Part shown: one piece after another, positions 62,845 through 64,000 of the stretch
Numbering within the stretch: the stretch's first letter is position 1
Layout of the letters: every line of letters starts with the position of its first letter
Source of the DNA: Oscillospiraceae bacterium
GTDB lineage: Bacteria > Bacillota > Clostridia > Oscillospirales > Oscillospiraceae
Assembly (NCBI GenBank): GCA_910575695.1
Contig: CAJTGJ010000001.1
Location: 248,001-312,000, forward strand
Direction: 5' to 3'
Length of the DNA: 64,000 bases
The notes under the pieces: model-generated
The model's input: only the letters and a program-made list of their open reading frames with translations
What the model was told of the DNA's origin: nothing
Database searches by the model: none
Position numbers and translations under genes: made by a program

Positions 62845-64000
62845 ATGCCAACCCCGCTGTATGACGCCCTCCGGGCCTACGCGGCCCGGGGGCCCGCCCG
62901 GTTCCATATGCCGGGGCACAAGGGGAGGGACCTGCCCCTGGCGGAGCTGAGGGGGCTGGCCTCCATCGACGTGACGGAGCTGCCCGGCACCGGGAATCTG
63001 TATGAGCCGGGGGAGCCCTTTGACGCCGCCCAGGCCCTGTGGGCGGAGCGGTTCGGCTTTGACCAGTGCCAGTTCCTCACCGGCGGGTCCACCCAGGGTG
63101 TCCATACCGGGCTGGCCCTGTGCTGTGCGCCGGGGGAGCGGGTGCTCATGGACCGGGGATGCCACCGCTCGGCGTTCCACGCCCTGGCCCTGCTGGATCT
63201 GGAGCCGGTGTGGCTGGAGCGGCCCTGGTTGCGGCGGGAGAATCTGACCGGGCCCATTTCACCGGAGGCGGTGGAACAGGCGCTGGAGCAGAACCCGGAT
63301 GTGAAAACTGTGTGTATCACCTCGCCCACCTATGCCGGGGTGTTGTCGAATGTCGGGGCCCTCTCCCGCATCGTCCACGCCCACGGGGCGCGGCTGTTTG
63401 TGGACGGGGCCCACGGGGCGCATCTGCCCTTTCTGGGGCTGGCGCCCTTCTGGGGGGCGGACGCGGCGGCAGTGTCCGCCCACAAGACCCTGCCCGCCAT
63501 GGGGCAGTCCGCCCTGCTGTTTGCCAGCGGCTTCGGGCCGGAGCGGGTGCGGCAGACCGCGTCGGTGTACGGGACCTCCAGCCCGTCCTATCCCATGATG
63601 GCGTCCATGGACGCCGCCCGGGACTGGATGGAGGGGGAGGGGACCTGGGAATATCAGCGCGCCGCCGTCCGGGTGGCGGAGCTTCGCCGGAAATTTCCCA
63701 GCCTCCAGCCGGGGAACGGCCTGTCCCTGGACCCCACACGGCTCACCCTGAAGGTGGAGGACGGCCCCGCCTTTGGGCTGGAGCTGGAGCGGCGGGGCAT
63801 TTTTGCCGAGATGTCGGACGGGGGCCATATCATTTTGATCTGCACCTGCTGTGATGACGACGACGCCTTCCGGCGTCTGGACCAGGCGCTGGAGGCGCTT
63901 CGCTCCCGGATGGGAGACTGCCCGCCCCTGCCGCCGCCGCCCCTGCCCCGGGCGGCAGTCAGCCCCCGGCAGGCCATGTTCGCCCCCCGGGAGACAGCGC
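62845..64000 (+). CDS. Orn/Lys/Arg decarboxylase family protein, cut by the window end
   Basis: At least 385 residues, still open at the last base. It starts PTPLYDALRAYAARGPARFHMPGHKG, the family opening. The PLP-binding fold shows QFLTGGSTQGVHTGLALCC, VDGAHGAHLPF with the Asp that contacts the pyridine, and SAHKTLPAMGQSALL with the Schiff-base lysine. Such enzymes make cadaverine, putrescine or agmatine. In Firmicutes this short form often neighbours tmk and holB, which could lie beyond the window. The start has GGAG six bases upstream. Confidence 0.88.
   Translation, partial: MPTPLYDALRAYAARGPARFHMPGHKGRDLPLAELRGLASIDVTELPGTGNLYEPGEPFDAAQALWAERFGFDQCQFLTGGSTQGVHTGLALCCAPGERVLMDRGCHRSAFHALALLDLEPVWLERPWLRRENLTGPISPEAVEQALEQNPDVKTVCITSPTYAGVLSNVGALSRIVHAHGARLFVDGAHGAHLPFLGLAPFWGADAAAVSAHKTLPAMGQSALLFASGFGPERVRQTASVYGTSSPSYPMMASMDAARDWMEGEGTWEYQRAAVRVAELRRKFPSLQPGNGLSLDPTRLTLKVEDGPAFGLELERRGIFAEMSDGGHIILICTCCDDDDAFRRLDQALEALRSRMGDCPPLPPPPLPRAAVSPRQAMFAPRETA

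Overview
The window looks like a chromosome segment from a high-G+C, low-copy-repeat Clostridia member, most likely an Oscillospiraceae-type gut bacterium (Flavonifractor / Lawsonibacter / Intestinimonas relatives). This is inferred from Gram-positive gene content (SepF-DivIVA, MurT-GatD, DnaD, a T-box leader, a CIRCE operator), strong AGGAGG ribosome binding sites, Firmicutes-type TTGACA/TATAAT promoters and DUF4250/DUF1538-type genes. No rRNA, CRISPR array or replication origin was seen.

Layout. 1-14 kb: a PrsA-type foldase lipoprotein, a secreted stalk-domain protein, a DUF2971 protein, a zinc-ribbon/DUF2752 membrane pair, clpB behind a perfect CIRCE site, a small divergent Xre locus, an ECF sigma/anti-sigma-like pair, and an alanine-type T-box leader that reads into an ASCH-domain gene and then alaS. 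14.2-26.9 kb: an integrated mobilizable element with a large serine recombinase, a TnpW-like protein, a MobA/MobL relaxase, a DUF3847 protein, a recognisable pIP501/IncQ-type oriT, a huge low-G+C leucine-rich-repeat/SLH surface protein as cargo, a small serine resolvase, a ParB-like protein and Xre-type regulators. An imperfect inverted repeat flanks it. 26.9-37 kb: small accessory genes (DUF4352, a ribbon-helix-helix protein, CbrC-like, DUF4250, cupin, HIT), a CmpB-type membrane protein, a VanRS-like two-component system, DnaD plus DnaC-like helicase-loading genes, a candidate 6S-like small RNA, and a second LRR/SLH surface protein.

37-54 kb is housekeeping: a uridine-kinase-like gene, mutL, dtd, mnmE, the division cluster (HlyD-like adaptor, YggS/YlmE, SepF, DivIVA), hfq and miaA, shikimate kinase, a DEAD-box helicase, a metallophosphoesterase and mnmG. 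54-64 kb: MurT with a GatD partner that lacks the catalytic cysteine, an Xre regulator with a membrane-anchored partner, prmA, tRNA-Leu(GAG), galM, a DUF1538 membrane protein with a P-II-like partner, a frameshifted DJ-1/PfpI pseudogene and the start of an Orn/Lys/Arg decarboxylase that runs off the window.

The most unusual structure is a roughly 690-bp, non-coding, hairpin-ended interspersed repeat. It is present in three full copies in the same orientation (about 1416-2103, 45871-46562, 51299-51996), with degenerate end fragments elsewhere. Its stems show compensating base changes between copies and its internal reading frame does not behave like a gene. It fits either a non-autonomous fold-back mobile element or a repeated structured RNA. 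I do not recognise it as a described family.
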